Part shown: piece after piece, positions 25,967 to 34,257 of the stretch
How positions within the stretch are numbered: position 1 is the stretch's first letter
Layout of the letters: each line of letters opens with the position of its first letter
NCBI RefSeq assembly: GCF_000931445.1
Contig: NZ_CP010849.1
Location: forward strand, 3,410,001 to 3,474,000
Length of the DNA: 64,000 bases
Direction of reading: 5' to 3'
From: Streptomyces cyaneogriseus subsp. noncyanogenus
Lineage (GTDB): Bacteria > Actinomycetota > Actinomycetes > Streptomycetales > Streptomycetaceae
Translations under genes and position numbers: made by a program
The notes under the pieces: model-generated
Seen by the model: the letters and a program-made list of their open reading frames with translations, nothing else
Databases searched by the model: none
Told to the model about the DNA's origin: nothing

Positions 25967-26085
25967 CCGACACCCACGGCTGACATCAACGACGCCGGAC
26001 GGGGGCATACGCCAGCGCACCTGTCCGGCAGTCGCTCCAGTCGACAGCAGCAGTCGGAACGGGCCCGGACCGAACTCCTGACGCG
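25967..26085. repeat. Element end unit, copy C (degenerate att)
   Basis: CCGACACCCACGGCTGACAT at 25967 through CGAACTCCTGACGCGG ending 26085 aligns with copies A and B. Upstream similarity to copy D (33,284) extends a further 30 bp (CAGCAGGCTTC). Probably the right end of another old insertion in the same tRNA gene. Confidence 0.7.
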
Positions 26086-26157
26086 GTCGTCCGTGAGGCG
26101 CGATGTCGTTCGGCTGGCAGACTTGCTGCTTGCCGTGGGGCTTCGGACGGGGGCGTG

Positions 26158-26412
26158 ATGAGCAGGCGCACGAAAGGGTGGCTGGTTGGCGGTTGGCTCG
26201 TGCTGGTTGTCGCCAGTTGGTCATTCACAGAGTCGATCAACGATGGGATCGAACCAGCGTCGGGCCCCCGGCCGGAGCCTTCGTCCTCGAGTTCCGCCTC
26301 GGGATGCCCGACGCCGACGCCACCGACCGACCCGGAGCGCACCCTCACCGCGTACACCAGCACGGAGCCTGATCTGGTCGCCACAGCGATCATCTGCACG
26401 ACGTCAGGCTGA
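26158..26412 (+). CDS. Small secreted or membrane-anchored hypothetical protein
   Basis: 84 aa from ATG 26158, GGACGGGGG upstream. It starts MSRRTKGWLVGGWLVLVVAS, a single export/anchor segment, followed by a Pro/Ser/Thr-rich segment (PSSSSSASGCPTPTPPT). No domain. Only modest evidence that it is expressed. Confidence 0.45.
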   Translation: MSRRTKGWLVGGWLVLVVASWSFTESINDGIEPASGPRPEPSSSSSASGCPTPTPPTDPERTLTAYTSTEPDLVATAIICTTSG

Positions 26413-26654
26413 CACCATGCCCTACCGAGACGTACAGGCGCGCCCTCGCGACGGCGATGAGTGTCTGACTGCGTGACAACGCCGACGTACAAGGGCGGAC
26501 GAGCGTGGACGCCTGCGGACCATCAGCGCAGGTAAGGGGCACACGAACCCAGGGCAGAGCCCTCACCCGGGTTCTTCGGGGCGAAGAGGTCGCGAATACA
26601 GGTCCCGCCGCCCCGAGAGGAGCCCAGGTCAAGCCTCAGCCTCCTTGTTCCCCG

Positions 26655-26685
26655 GTCATGTAGGTCAGGACCTGGCCTACATGAC
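26655..26685. promoter_or_regulatory. 10-bp inverted repeat upstream of DinB gene
   Basis: GTCATGTAGG (26655-26664) and CCTACATGAC (26676-26685) flank TCAGGACCTGG, itself partly palindromic. It is a likely operator or promoter element 52 bp before the DinB-family start. The regulator is not adjacent. Confidence 0.5.
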
Positions 26686-26736
26686 CCATAGCGTTCTTCC
26701 TGCCCGGCGGAACACGGACCACGGAAGGCAGCGATC

Positions 26737-27294
26737 ATGAGCGGGACCACGACTGTCAACGAACCGGCCACCCACGACTCGGCCTCCACCGGCGAGCGTG
26801 CCGACCTGCTGGAATGCCTTGCCAAGCACCGGCAGTTCCTGCGCTTCACCACCCGTGACCTCACCGATGAGCAGGCCGGGCGCCGGACCACCGCCAGCCG
26901 GCTGTGTCTGGGCGGCCTGATCAAGCACGTAGCTTCGGTCGAGCGGGCCTGGGCGCAGTTCATCCTCGACGGCCCCTCGGCGATGCCCGACTTCACCGCC
27001 ATGACCGAGGCGGACTGGGCCCGACGGGCCGACGAGTTCGAGATGCTGCCCGGCGAGACGCTGACCGGCCTGCTCGCTGACTACGCCGAGGTGGCGCGCC
27101 GAACAGACGAGCTGGTCGCCACCCTCCCCGAGCTGAACGCCACCCAACCGCTGCCGAAGGCGCCGTGGTCCGAGCCGGGCGCGCGCTGGTCGGCGCGCCG
27201 GGTGCTGATGCACATCATCGCCGAGACCGCCCAGCACGCCGGCCACGCCGACATCATCCGCGAGTCACTGGACGGCGCCAAGACCATGGGCTAG
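26737..27294 (+). CDS. DinB-family (DUF664) protein
   Basis: 185 aa, four-helix-bundle DinB fold. Metal-ligand-type histidines occur in LIKHVASVERAW (about residue 68) and the C-terminal LMHIIAETAQHAGHADIIRE (about 153-172). DinB relatives include mycothiol-dependent enzymes and maleylpyruvate isomerase-like proteins; many DUF664 members are probable thiol-dependent detoxification enzymes. Specific reaction not known. Confidence 0.88.
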   Translation: MSGTTTVNEPATHDSASTGERADLLECLAKHRQFLRFTTRDLTDEQAGRRTTASRLCLGGLIKHVASVERAWAQFILDGPSAMPDFTAMTEADWARRADEFEMLPGETLTGLLADYAEVARRTDELVATLPELNATQPLPKAPWSEPGARWSARRVLMHIIAETAQHAGHADIIRESLDGAKTMG

Positions 27295-27313
27295 TCAGCG
27301 GCGCGGCAGGGCC

Positions 27314-27342
27314 CTGCTGGAGGCCGTCGTGGTCTCCAGCAG
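27314..27342 (+). terminator. Hairpin terminator after DinB gene
   Basis: CTGCTGGAGGCC pairs with GGTCTCCAGCAG (one mismatch) around GTCGT, 20 bp after the DinB stop. Confidence 0.6.
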
Positions 27343-27705
27343 ATCGTCCACCGCTGACAGTCAGCGGTCGGCGACCGGCGGGCGGCCGACGGCGGCCGCC
27401 GCTGCGGCCAGGCCCCTCCCGGCCCCGCCCACGTACTCCACGCGTTGCGCGTGCCGCCCCCCGGTCGGAGCCGTGAGGGGTCGGCACCGCGGGGGTCCGG
27501 TTGCGCGGTGTCGGCAGGACGTAACGGTCCAAGGACGGTTGCGTCCAAGCGATCTCTCTTCCCACCCCTGTGACCTGCGGCGAAAGTAGTTCCCGCCACC
27601 GGGCGTCATGTCCCCGACATCCCTCACAGCTGCACCTGCAGGGCAGCTGTCCGGGCCAGGGACGTGCCCTTCGCCCGCTCGACTTCCATGCCGCAGGAGA
27701 AGTTC
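27343..27705. other. Intergenic region upstream of tachylectin/NlpC gene
   Basis: About 360 bp; presumed promoter and 5' leader of the secreted enzyme at 27706. No clear consensus hexamers, hairpins or ORFs beyond GC-rich shadows. Confidence 0.4.
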
Positions 27706-28995
27706 ATGAAGCTGAGCAACACCGTCCGCCGTACGTCCGCCGCCCTCGCCGTCGGCGCGATGTCCCTCGGGCTGGTCACCGTGGCCGGCGGAGCCGCGCA
27801 GGCCGTCGCCTCGTGCACCGGCAACGTGTCGATCTACGGCACCCTCTCGGACGGCCGGCTGACGTACTCGCAGGTCGAGCCGAACACCGGAGACCGGGTC
27901 AAGACGCTCATCGGCCCGAACCTCGGCTTCACGCCCAAGGCGATGGCGACCCTCAACTTCAACACGGTGCTGGTCACTTCGACGACCGGGGACCTCTACC
28001 GCGTCGACGTCCAGACCAACAACACCGCGCTCGCGGTGGCCGGGGTCACCAAGATCTGGGACGGCGGCTGGACCTTCGACAAGATGGTCTACGACGGCGC
28101 CGGCCACCTCTACGGCACGGTCGAGGGGCAGCTCCACCAGTACCTGGTGTCGCAGGACAAGCCCTCGGGGTCGGCCCACATAGGCCAGCACGTGGTGATC
28201 GACACCGGCTTCGTCCTCAAGACACTGGCCGCCGCGGGCGACGACCGCATCATCGCCTCGACCGCGGACGGCCGCCTGCTCAGCTACAAGATCAACGGTG
28301 TGAACGACTGGGACCGCGCGGTCCTGAAGACGAGCGGCTGGTCGGGGGTGGACTCGCTCTCCTCGCCGGGCGGCGGCCTCTACTACGGCCGTACCAACGG
28401 CGGCATGTACTGGTACCACGACGCGGACCCGACCGACGGTGACGGCAGCGACATCGCGTACCACCCCAACGACCCGGTGGACGCGTCCGGCTGGACCCAG
28501 AGCCTGCTGTCGGCCTACGCGGACAACTGCGCCTACGTGGCGCCGGCCCCGCCGAAGTCCGTCCAGGGCGGCACGATCTACCGCAACGAGGTCATAGCCC
28601 GGGCCAAGGACTGGTACAGCCGCAACGTCCAGTACAGCCAGAGCGCCTACGCCACCGACGTCGACGGCGATCACTCCTACCGCACCGACTGCTCCGGCTT
28701 CGTCTCCATGACCTGGCACCTCACCTCCTCCCTGACGACGCAGACCCTCCCCAGCGTGAGCACCCAGATCTCCAAGGCCGGCCTCCGGCCCGGTGACGCG
28801 CTGAACTCCAGCGGCGAGGGGCACGTGGTCCTCTTCGCGGGCTGGAAGGACCAGGACGCGGGCTCCTTCTACTACTACTCCGAGGGCAGCCCGAGCTCCG
28901 ACATGAACTACAGCACCGCCAACGTCTACAGCGGCACCATCGACAGCCACCCGGCCTCGTCGTACGTCGCCCTGCGCTACGACAAGATCGCCTGA
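27706..28995 (+). CDS. Secreted tachylectin-propeller / NlpC-P60-like hydrolase
   Basis: 429 aa from ATG 27706 (GGAGAAG). Signal peptide KLSNTVRRTSAALAVGAMSL to AQA, then a tachylectin-like five-bladed propeller (residues about 32-270) with the blade motif FNTVLVTSTTGDLYRVDV, then a C-terminal NlpC/P60-type domain with Cys329 in RTDCSGFVSM and His373 in GEGHVVLF as catalytic pair. The propeller would bind N-acetyl sugars of wall polymers and the C-terminal domain would cut peptide crosslinks (inference from families). Convergent with a paralogue carrying a different catalytic domain. Confidence 0.85.
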   Translation: MKLSNTVRRTSAALAVGAMSLGLVTVAGGAAQAVASCTGNVSIYGTLSDGRLTYSQVEPNTGDRVKTLIGPNLGFTPKAMATLNFNTVLVTSTTGDLYRVDVQTNNTALAVAGVTKIWDGGWTFDKMVYDGAGHLYGTVEGQLHQYLVSQDKPSGSAHIGQHVVIDTGFVLKTLAAAGDDRIIASTADGRLLSYKINGVNDWDRAVLKTSGWSGVDSLSSPGGGLYYGRTNGGMYWYHDADPTDGDGSDIAYHPNDPVDASGWTQSLLSAYADNCAYVAPAPPKSVQGGTIYRNEVIARAKDWYSRNVQYSQSAYATDVDGDHSYRTDCSGFVSMTWHLTSSLTTQTLPSVSTQISKAGLRPGDALNSSGEGHVVLFAGWKDQDAGSFYYYSEGSPSSDMNYSTANVYSGTIDSHPASSYVALRYDKIA

Positions 28996-29002
28996 CACAC
29001 CA

Positions 29003-29065
29003 CCCCGACGCACCGAAGGCCCCGCCGGATTCTTGCGACCCGGCGGGGCCTTCGGTGCGTCGGGG
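29003..29065. terminator. 26-bp perfect hairpin terminator
   Basis: Arms 29003-29028 and 29040-29065 are perfect complements around an 11-nt loop, right after the NlpC-type gene. One of the strongest hairpins in the window. Confidence 0.85.
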
Positions 29066-29407
29066 CGGGGGTGGGCTTGCCGCCAGGAGGACACCGCCGG
29101 CGAGCGCGGCCACGGTGGTCTCGATTCCGCTGCGGGTCTTCTGCGGAGAGGGCGTCACGTCCCGCGGTGGTCCTTCGGGGGCGTGCGCCGGCCGGAGCCG
29201 CGCCGTACGGGCAGACGGTCTCCACCGACCCCGCCCGGAGCCGTGCCGCCACCGTCGTCCACAGCGCGGGGACCGGCGTCGGCTATCAGGCCCGTCCCGC
29301 GCACCGTGCCGACGACGACGCTCAGGTCGTACCGCGCGTACGGTGTCGGCGTACCCGACGGCGGTGTCCAGGCGTACGGCGGGTCCGCCCGGCTGCGCCC
29401 ACGCACA
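29066..29407. other. Gap between convergent tachylectin genes
   Basis: 340 bp bounded by two strong hairpins (29,003-29,065 and 29,408-29,446). No convincing gene or RNA seen. Confidence 0.5.
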
Positions 29408-29446
29408 AAGGGCGGCGCCCCCTCGGTTCGAGGGGGCGCCGCCCTT
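29408..29446. terminator. 18-bp perfect hairpin terminator
   Basis: AAGGGCGGCGCCCCCTCG (29408-29425) and its complement (29429-29446) with GTT loop, at the 3' end of the minus-strand tachylectin/lysozyme-like gene. Confidence 0.85.
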
Positions 29447-29462
29447 CACGCGTCCACCGGTG

Positions 29463-30650
29463 TCAGTACCAGTTGTTCGCCTGCCAGAAGTTCCACGCGC
29501 TGCACGGGGAGCCGTAGCGGCCGTCGATGTAGCTCAGCCCCCACTTGATCTGGGTGAGGGGGTTCTCCCTCCAGTCGTCGCCCGCGACGTCCATCTTGGT
29601 GGCGGGCAGCGCCTGCGGGATGCCGTAGGCACCGGACGAGGGGTTGGTCGCGTTCCAGCGCCAGCCGCTCTCGTGGTCCCAGAGCTTCTCCAGGCAGGCC
29701 CAGTGCGCGGTGGTGGCCCAGGAGGCGTCCTTGTTGTTCATCATCTGCCGGCCGGCGGCCTTGACCTCGGTGATGTTGTTGCGGTCGACCGTGTCCGTGG
29801 AGGTGGTGCAGGTGTAGGTGCCCGGCTGGGCGGAGAGCAGCTTCTGCGTCCAGCCGCTGGTGTTGACCGGGTCGTCGAGGTGGTACGAGATGTCGGCGCC
29901 GGAGCCGTCGGCCGGGTTGGCGTCCTTGTACCAGTACATGGCGCCGGTGGACAGGCGGCCGTAGTAGAGGCCGGCGCCGGGCGAGACGAGCTGGTTGAAG
30001 CCGGACCAGCCGGAGGACTTGAGGGTGTTGCTCTTCCAGGAGCCGGCGCCCGTGATCGCGTAGTCGAGCAGCCGTCCGTCCTCGGTGGTGGCGCCGAGCC
30101 GGTCGTCGCCGGTGGCGGTGAGGGTCTTCAGGACGAATCCGGTGTCGATCTCGGTGCGCACGCCGATGTGCTGGGAGCCGGCCGGCTTGTCCTCGGTCAC
30201 GTTGTAGCGCAGCAGCAGGCCGGCCGCGGTGGTGCCGTAGAGGTGGCCGTGACCGTCGTAGGTGAGCTTGTCGTGGGTCCAGCCGCTGTCGGCTATCTTC
30301 ACCGGTGCGTTCAGCAGGGCGAGGCTGGTGTTGTTGGTCTTGACGTCGACGCGGTAGAGGGCGCCGGAGGTCGACGTCATCAGGACGGTGTTGAAGTTGA
30401 GGGTCGCCATGGCCTTCGGCTCGAAGCCGAGGTCGGGCCCGACGAGCACCTTGGCGAGGTCTCCGGTGGCCGGGTTGATCTGGCTGAAGGTCAGCCTGCC
30501 GTCGTCGAGCACACCGTAGATGTTGACGCCGCCCGAGCAGGTGGTGGCCGCCTCGGCCAGGGGGGCGGTCACCGCGACGAGCCCGGTGCCGAGGGTGCCG
30601 GCGGCCAGCAGGCCCGCGATTCCACGGCCGGTCTTGCGGATGTTCTTCAC
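29463..30650 (-). CDS. Secreted tachylectin-propeller / transglycosylase-like protein
   Basis: 395 aa from GTG 30650 with GGGGGA upstream. Signal peptide (IRKTGRGIAGLLAAGTLGTG to AEA), tachylectin-like propeller (about residues 36-270, matching its neighbour blade for blade, FNTVLMTSTSGALYRVDV), then a C-terminal lysozyme/SLT-like domain with candidate catalytic Glu327 in LWDHESGWRWNATNP and PLTQIKWGLSYIDGRYGSP. It would cleave the glycan strand, complementing the peptide-cutting paralogue. A 57-residue secreted peptide gene lies upstream on the same strand. Confidence 0.85.
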   Translation of the reverse strand: MKNIRKTGRGIAGLLAAGTLGTGLVAVTAPLAEAATTCSGGVNIYGVLDDGRLTFSQINPATGDLAKVLVGPDLGFEPKAMATLNFNTVLMTSTSGALYRVDVKTNNTSLALLNAPVKIADSGWTHDKLTYDGHGHLYGTTAAGLLLRYNVTEDKPAGSQHIGVRTEIDTGFVLKTLTATGDDRLGATTEDGRLLDYAITGAGSWKSNTLKSSGWSGFNQLVSPGAGLYYGRLSTGAMYWYKDANPADGSGADISYHLDDPVNTSGWTQKLLSAQPGTYTCTTSTDTVDRNNITEVKAAGRQMMNNKDASWATTAHWACLEKLWDHESGWRWNATNPSSGAYGIPQALPATKMDVAGDDWRENPLTQIKWGLSYIDGRYGSPCSAWNFWQANNWY

Positions 30651-30803
30651 TTCTCGTTTCCCCCTGGGTGCGGTGGTCGGGCAGGCGTCGGGCGGTGGGT
30701 GGTGGCGTGACCGGGAGCGGCGGCGAAGGCACGACCGATCAACCCGATGGCGGGTGTGGGGTGGACGACGGGTCGTCGAGGTGGCGAGGCGGCGGCGAGC
30801 GGA

Positions 30804-30977
30804 CTACTGCCAGCCGGCGTCCGCCAGGACGGCCTGCCAGCCGGCGTCACCGGCGAGGACGGAGGAGACCGCAGCCGCGTCGTCCCCGGACAGGAGCGCG
30901 GTGACCGGGGCGGCGAGGGACGCCACGATGACGAGGGCGGCGACCGCGGCGGCCTTGGCGATACGGGTGCGAACCAT
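30804..30977 (-). CDS. 57-residue secreted peptide with repeated DAGWQ ending
   Basis: ATG 30977, GGAAGGAA upstream. MVRTRIAKAAAVAALVIVAS is a signal peptide; the mature part ends GDAGWQAVLADAGWQ, containing DAGWQ twice, the second at the very C-terminus. No cysteine, so neither a lanthipeptide nor a disulphide peptide. Two genes of the same neighbourhood are a 102-aa protein and a TrmB/LuxR-type regulator; a peptide signal or small wall-associated peptide is conceivable but unproven. It is too short for ordinary gene finding. Confidence 0.65.
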   Translation of the reverse strand: MVRTRIAKAAAVAALVIVASLAAPVTALLSGDDAAAVSSVLAGDAGWQAVLADAGWQ

Positions 30978-31148
30978 GGCTGTTTCGGTTCCTTCCGGAG
31001 GTGGGCTGCGGTGTCCGGTCCGCCTCGCGTCCCGCGGTGACGCTTCGGGCCGGCCGGTGATCAGTAGCTTCGTGGCAGTTCAGGCCCCTGGACAGAGCTC
31101 AGGGCTGGACGGAAGGGGCCTTGGACTCATGTGTCCACGCGGGCCCTT

Positions 31149-31457
31149 TCAGTCCGCCGGCTGCGGCGTGAAGGCCAGCGGCAGCAACGGCACCCCCACC
31201 CCGGTCAGCCGTGCCGTCGCCAACTGCGGTACGTCGCGCAGGAGCCGGTCGCAGACCCGGACCGCCCTCTCCTCCGCCTCCTCGAGCACACCGGCCAGCA
31301 CGTAGAAGCCCAGCGTGAGTCCGGGCCCGGAGCGGGGGTGTACGGCGACATGCTCGACGCGGTCGTCGGCAGTGATCGCGGAGCGCACCACGTCCCTGAT
31401 GTCCGGCGGTACTTGTTCACCGGAGGGGAGGGCCAGATGTGCGTGGACGAGGTACAT
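31149..31457 (-). CDS. Hypothetical 102-aa protein next to LuxR-type regulator
   Basis: MYLVHAHLALPSGEQVPPDI, then VEHVAVHPRSGPGLTLGFYV and a C-terminal helix LEEAEERAVRVCDRLLRDVP. Looks like a small alpha/beta ferredoxin-like fold of the kind seen in ligand-binding or monooxygenase-like small proteins. I recall similar proteins beside TrmB/LuxR regulators in Streptomyces, function unknown. Divergent from the regulator beginning at 31619; the spacer would hold both promoters. Confidence 0.7.
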   Translation of the reverse strand: MYLVHAHLALPSGEQVPPDIRDVVRSAITADDRVEHVAVHPRSGPGLTLGFYVLAGVLEEAEERAVRVCDRLLRDVPQLATARLTGVGVPLLPLAFTPQPAD

Positions 31458-31618
31458 GCACTCCAGGGTCGCAACGGATGCCGACCGGTTGGCGGTGGCG
31501 GGGCAGGCCGGTTGCGGCCGGGGCCCGTTCCGTCCATTGCTGATGACGGACCGTCACCCCTCTGCGAGGATTCCGTTCGAACTGCGGACGTGCCGTGCAG
31601 GAATACCGGGGGGACCAC

Positions 31619-32614
31619 ATGCTGACCGCACTCGGACTCGACTCCGTCGGCGAGACGGTGTACCGCGCCATGCTCAGACAGCCGGCCGCCGGTGTCGCGG
31701 CCCTCGCCGATTCCGTGGGACTGTCCGAGGGAGAGGTACGGGACGCCCTCGACGCACTCAGCGAGCTGGCCCTGGTGCGCCCCGCCGCCGGAGACGCGGG
31801 CCGGCTCCGGGCCGTCTCCCCCGACATCGGGATGGAGATCCTGATGGCCCGGCAGCAGTCCGAACTGGCGGCCCACCAGCAGCGCCTGGAAGCCTCGCGG
31901 GCGGCCGCGGCCCAGCTCATCTCCGAGTACGCGGAGCTCCGACCGGCCGCCAGCCATCCCGGCGTGGAGCACCTGGTCGGCCTCGACCAGATACGCGACC
32001 GGCTGGCCGTGCTCACCCGTGAGGTGCGCGAGGAGTTCCTGGCCTTCGCCCCGGGCGGGCCGCAGACCGCGGAGAACAGGGCCGCGTCACGGCCGCTCAA
32101 CCAGGACCTGCTCGGCCGCGGGGTGCGCATGCGCACGATCTACCTCGACAGCGTCCGCACCAACCGGCCCACCGTCGAGCACGCCGACTGGCTGACCCGG
32201 CTGGGTGGCCAGGTCCGCACGGTGCCGACGCTGCCGACCCGGATGCTCCTCATGGACCGGCGGATCGCCATGATCTCGGTCAGCAGCGACGACACCGCCG
32301 CCGGCGCGGTCCTGCTGACCGGGCAGGGCACGCTCACCGCGCTGTGCGCGCTCTTCGAGACCACCTGGGAGGCCGCCCAGCCGCTCGGCCACATCGTCCC
32401 CACCGACCCGAACGGGCTCACCGGCCAGCAGGCGGCCGCGCTCCGGCTTCTGGCGGAGGGCCACACCGACGAGACGATCGCCAAGCGGCTCGGGGTGTCG
32501 CACCGCACGGCCCGGCGGATCGCCTCGGAACTGATGGACCGCCTCGCCGCACGCAGCCGCTTCGAGGCCGGCGTACGCGCCGTGCAGCAGGGCTGGCTCC
32601 CGGCGCGGCCTTGA
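31619..32614 (+). CDS. TrmB-like / LuxR-type HTH regulator
   Basis: 331 aa from ATG 31619 (GGGGGGA upstream). N-terminal TrmB-like winged helix (residues about 3-60, VAALADSVGLSEGEVRDALD), a middle region like phospholipase-D-like/TrmB sensor domains (RTIYLDSVRTNRPTVEHADW and VRTVPTLPTRMLLMDRRIAM) and a C-terminal LuxR/GerE HTH (about 265-325, ALRLLAEGHTDETIAKRLGV). Such stand-alone regulators often sit beside secreted peptide genes; its neighbours here include the DAGWQ peptide. Ligand unknown. Confidence 0.85.
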   Translation: MLTALGLDSVGETVYRAMLRQPAAGVAALADSVGLSEGEVRDALDALSELALVRPAAGDAGRLRAVSPDIGMEILMARQQSELAAHQQRLEASRAAAAQLISEYAELRPAASHPGVEHLVGLDQIRDRLAVLTREVREEFLAFAPGGPQTAENRAASRPLNQDLLGRGVRMRTIYLDSVRTNRPTVEHADWLTRLGGQVRTVPTLPTRMLLMDRRIAMISVSSDDTAAGAVLLTGQGTLTALCALFETTWEAAQPLGHIVPTDPNGLTGQQAAALRLLAEGHTDETIAKRLGVSHRTARRIASELMDRLAARSRFEAGVRAVQQGWLPARP

Positions 32615-32747
32615 GGCACCGGGCCACCACACCCCGCGGCCGGACGCCTTCGACGACCATCAGGGGGACGCCGGCGTCCGGATCTGTGTCCAAACCGACG
32701 TGGACGGCCGCAGCCATGGGGATGCCCGCAGGCGCATACTGGGGACG

Positions 32748-32969
32748 ATGACTAAGCCTGCTGCACTGAAGCGTCATTTGCCGACCAGCCCCTTCAAGGC
32801 TCCGGTCGTGCCGACTCCCGAGCACTTCGCCGTGGGCGATCAGGTGACGCACGACATGTACGGCCTCGGCCGGGTGATCGGCGTCGAGGACGGGATCGCG
32901 GCACTCGTGGATTTCGGATCGACGCAGAAGCGGATCCTGAGTCCGTACGCCAAGATGACCAAGCTGTAG
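32748..32969 (+). CDS. Small conserved hypothetical protein (CarD-like Tudor fold?)
   Basis: 73 aa from ATG 32748 with GGGGAC upstream. HFAVGDQVTHDMYGLGRVIG and ALVDFGSTQKRILSPYAKMT resemble the N-terminal RNA-polymerase-interacting Tudor-like fold of CarD/TRCF proteins but the protein is much shorter. It could bind a partner or RNA polymerase; function unknown. Confidence 0.7.
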   Translation: MTKPAALKRHLPTSPFKAPVVPTPEHFAVGDQVTHDMYGLGRVIGVEDGIAALVDFGSTQKRILSPYAKMTKL

Positions 32970-33283
32970 GACCACTGTCCCACCAGGGATCTGTGACGAA
33001 ATGGGAGACCTCTCATCGACCTGACCTCGCTGTTCTCCGCTCCGGAAGGGGCGACTCGCAGCTCTGCCACGGCATCGCCGCCTCCGACGACGGATCCCTT
33101 CCAGGCCCCGGACTTCGGGGAGGACCAGGCCGCCGTACCCGAGGACGCACAAGGACACGTCACGCCTCAGGCATGAGCACAGCGTGACCCGAGGCGGTCG
33201 GCTCCCACCGGTCACGGGGGATCCGACCGCCGGCCGCGGGCCTTCGGTTTCCGTATCTCTCCGGAGCTATGGATCAGCAGGCT
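32970..33283. other. Region between small CarD-like gene and unit D
   Basis: About 310 bp. One frame (33,021-33,176) encodes LTSLFSAPEGATRSSATASP and a further acidic tail but has no standard start; a GTG frame at 32,993 has poor composition. No gene assigned with confidence. Confidence 0.35.
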
Positions 33284-33330
33284 TCTGACATCCATGGCTG
33301 ACGTCGACGGTGCCGGACGACGGAGCACCC
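33284..33330. repeat. Element end unit, copy D (partial)
   Basis: CTGACATCCATGGCTGACGT with the upstream CAGCAGGCTTC matches copy C over about 60 bp (from 33,251), then diverges before an att core. Degenerate outermost end of the stacked elements. Confidence 0.6.
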
Positions 33331-33348
33331 CATGGCGGGTCAGACAGG

Positions 33349-33383
33349 AAAGACCCTCCGTTCCCTTCGAACGGAGGGTCTTT
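33349..33383 (+). terminator. Rho-independent terminator with T tract
   Basis: AAAGACCCTCCGTT (33349-33362) pairs perfectly with 33370-33383, loop CCCTTCG, followed by TTTTTC. Related in loop and stem to the hairpin just after tRNA-Arg (15,668-15,696). Confidence 0.85.
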
Positions 33384-33808
33384 TTCATGGCCGGATCGCA
33401 CACTGGGTGCCACACCCGTGACCTCGCCGTCGACGTACCTGGCAGCGCCGGCCGTACGCGGTGGCCGGCCCACGGGCCCGCAGGCACGCGGCCACCGCCG
33501 GCACCAGGGTGCGCTCCGGGTGAATAAATACCTGTCTCCGGGAGCTGAGATTTCAACGGAACACGCAGACAGATTTTCTGTGGCGAAAGCGGAGTCGGAT
33601 TTTTTAACGCACACAGGACGCCGCGGCGTGCTACTGTCTATCTCAGTTGCAGTTGTGGTTCCCGAAACTTCGAGTGCTCTCCGGCCAGTTTCCTCTGTGC
33701 CGCTGGGAGCACTACTGGATTTCCGGTCTTTTCCGGCGGGGTGATCATGCGGCGACACGGGATCCGCACAGTGCGGGTCCCGATGCACTGCCCCAAAGGA
33801 GATATGAC
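33384..33808. other. Long AT-rich leader/promoter of the cold-shock gene
   Basis: About 420 bp without a gene, less GC-rich than its surroundings. Probable promoter near 33,605-33,645 and a long 5' leader. A hairpin GGGATCCGCAC / GTGCGGGTCCC (33,759-33,781) sits 12 bp before the ribosome site AAAGGAG. Long structured leaders are normal for csp mRNAs and often sense temperature. Confidence 0.5.
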
Positions 33809-34012
33809 ATGGCTACTGGCACCGTGAAGTGGTTCAACGCGGAAAAGGGCTTCGGCTTCATCGAGCAGGACGGTGGCGGCGCCGACGTGTTCGCCCACTA
33901 CTCGAACATCGCCGCCCAGGGCTTCCGCGAGCTGCTCGAAGGCCAGAAGGTGAACTTCGACATCGCGCAGGGTCAGAAGGGCCCGACGGCCGAGAACATC
34001 GTTCTCGCCTGA
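33809..34012 (+). CDS. Cold-shock protein (CspA family)
   Basis: 67 aa single cold-shock domain: [20 protein letters not shown] with RNP1-type KGFGFIE and RNP2-type DVFAHYS (about residues 26-32). Binds single-stranded RNA/DNA and melts structure at low temperature. AAAGGAG upstream. Linked with the downstream DEAD-box helicase, a typical cold-response pair. Confidence 0.95.
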   Translation: MATGTVKWFNAEKGFGFIEQDGGGADVFAHYSNIAAQGFRELLEGQKVNFDIAQGQKGPTAENIVLA

Positions 34013-34030
34013 CGCTGACGCGCACTGTGT

Positions 34031-34068
34031 AGCTGGGGCCCGCATCCTTCGGGGTGCGGGCCCCAGCT
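34031..34068 (+). terminator. UUCG-loop hairpin after the cold-shock gene
   Basis: AGCTGGGGCCCGCATCC (34031-34047), TTCG loop and GGGTGCGGGCCCCAGCT (34052-34068), one G-T pair; a very stable tetraloop hairpin 18 bp after the csp stop, so only some transcripts may continue to the helicase. Confidence 0.8.
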
Positions 34069-34257
34069 GCATGCATTTTCCGCAGCATATTGCATCCGCG
34101 TCAGGCCATCCCTCGTTTCCGGGCCTGGACCTGCGCCCCGCACACATTTTTTCGCGACCAGATCTGCTCGCGTTCCACTGGCTCGATCTTGCAATTCTCC
34201 GTGCCGCTCATCGCTGCGGGAATTCCTTGATATGTGCCGCATCGAGGAAGGTTCCGC

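Noticed and set aside
33021..33176. Frame encoding LTSLFSAPEGATRSSATASP with acidic tail
   Set aside because: Composition is protein-like, but there is no ATG/GTG/TTG start in frame; only an ATC could serve. Left unannotated.
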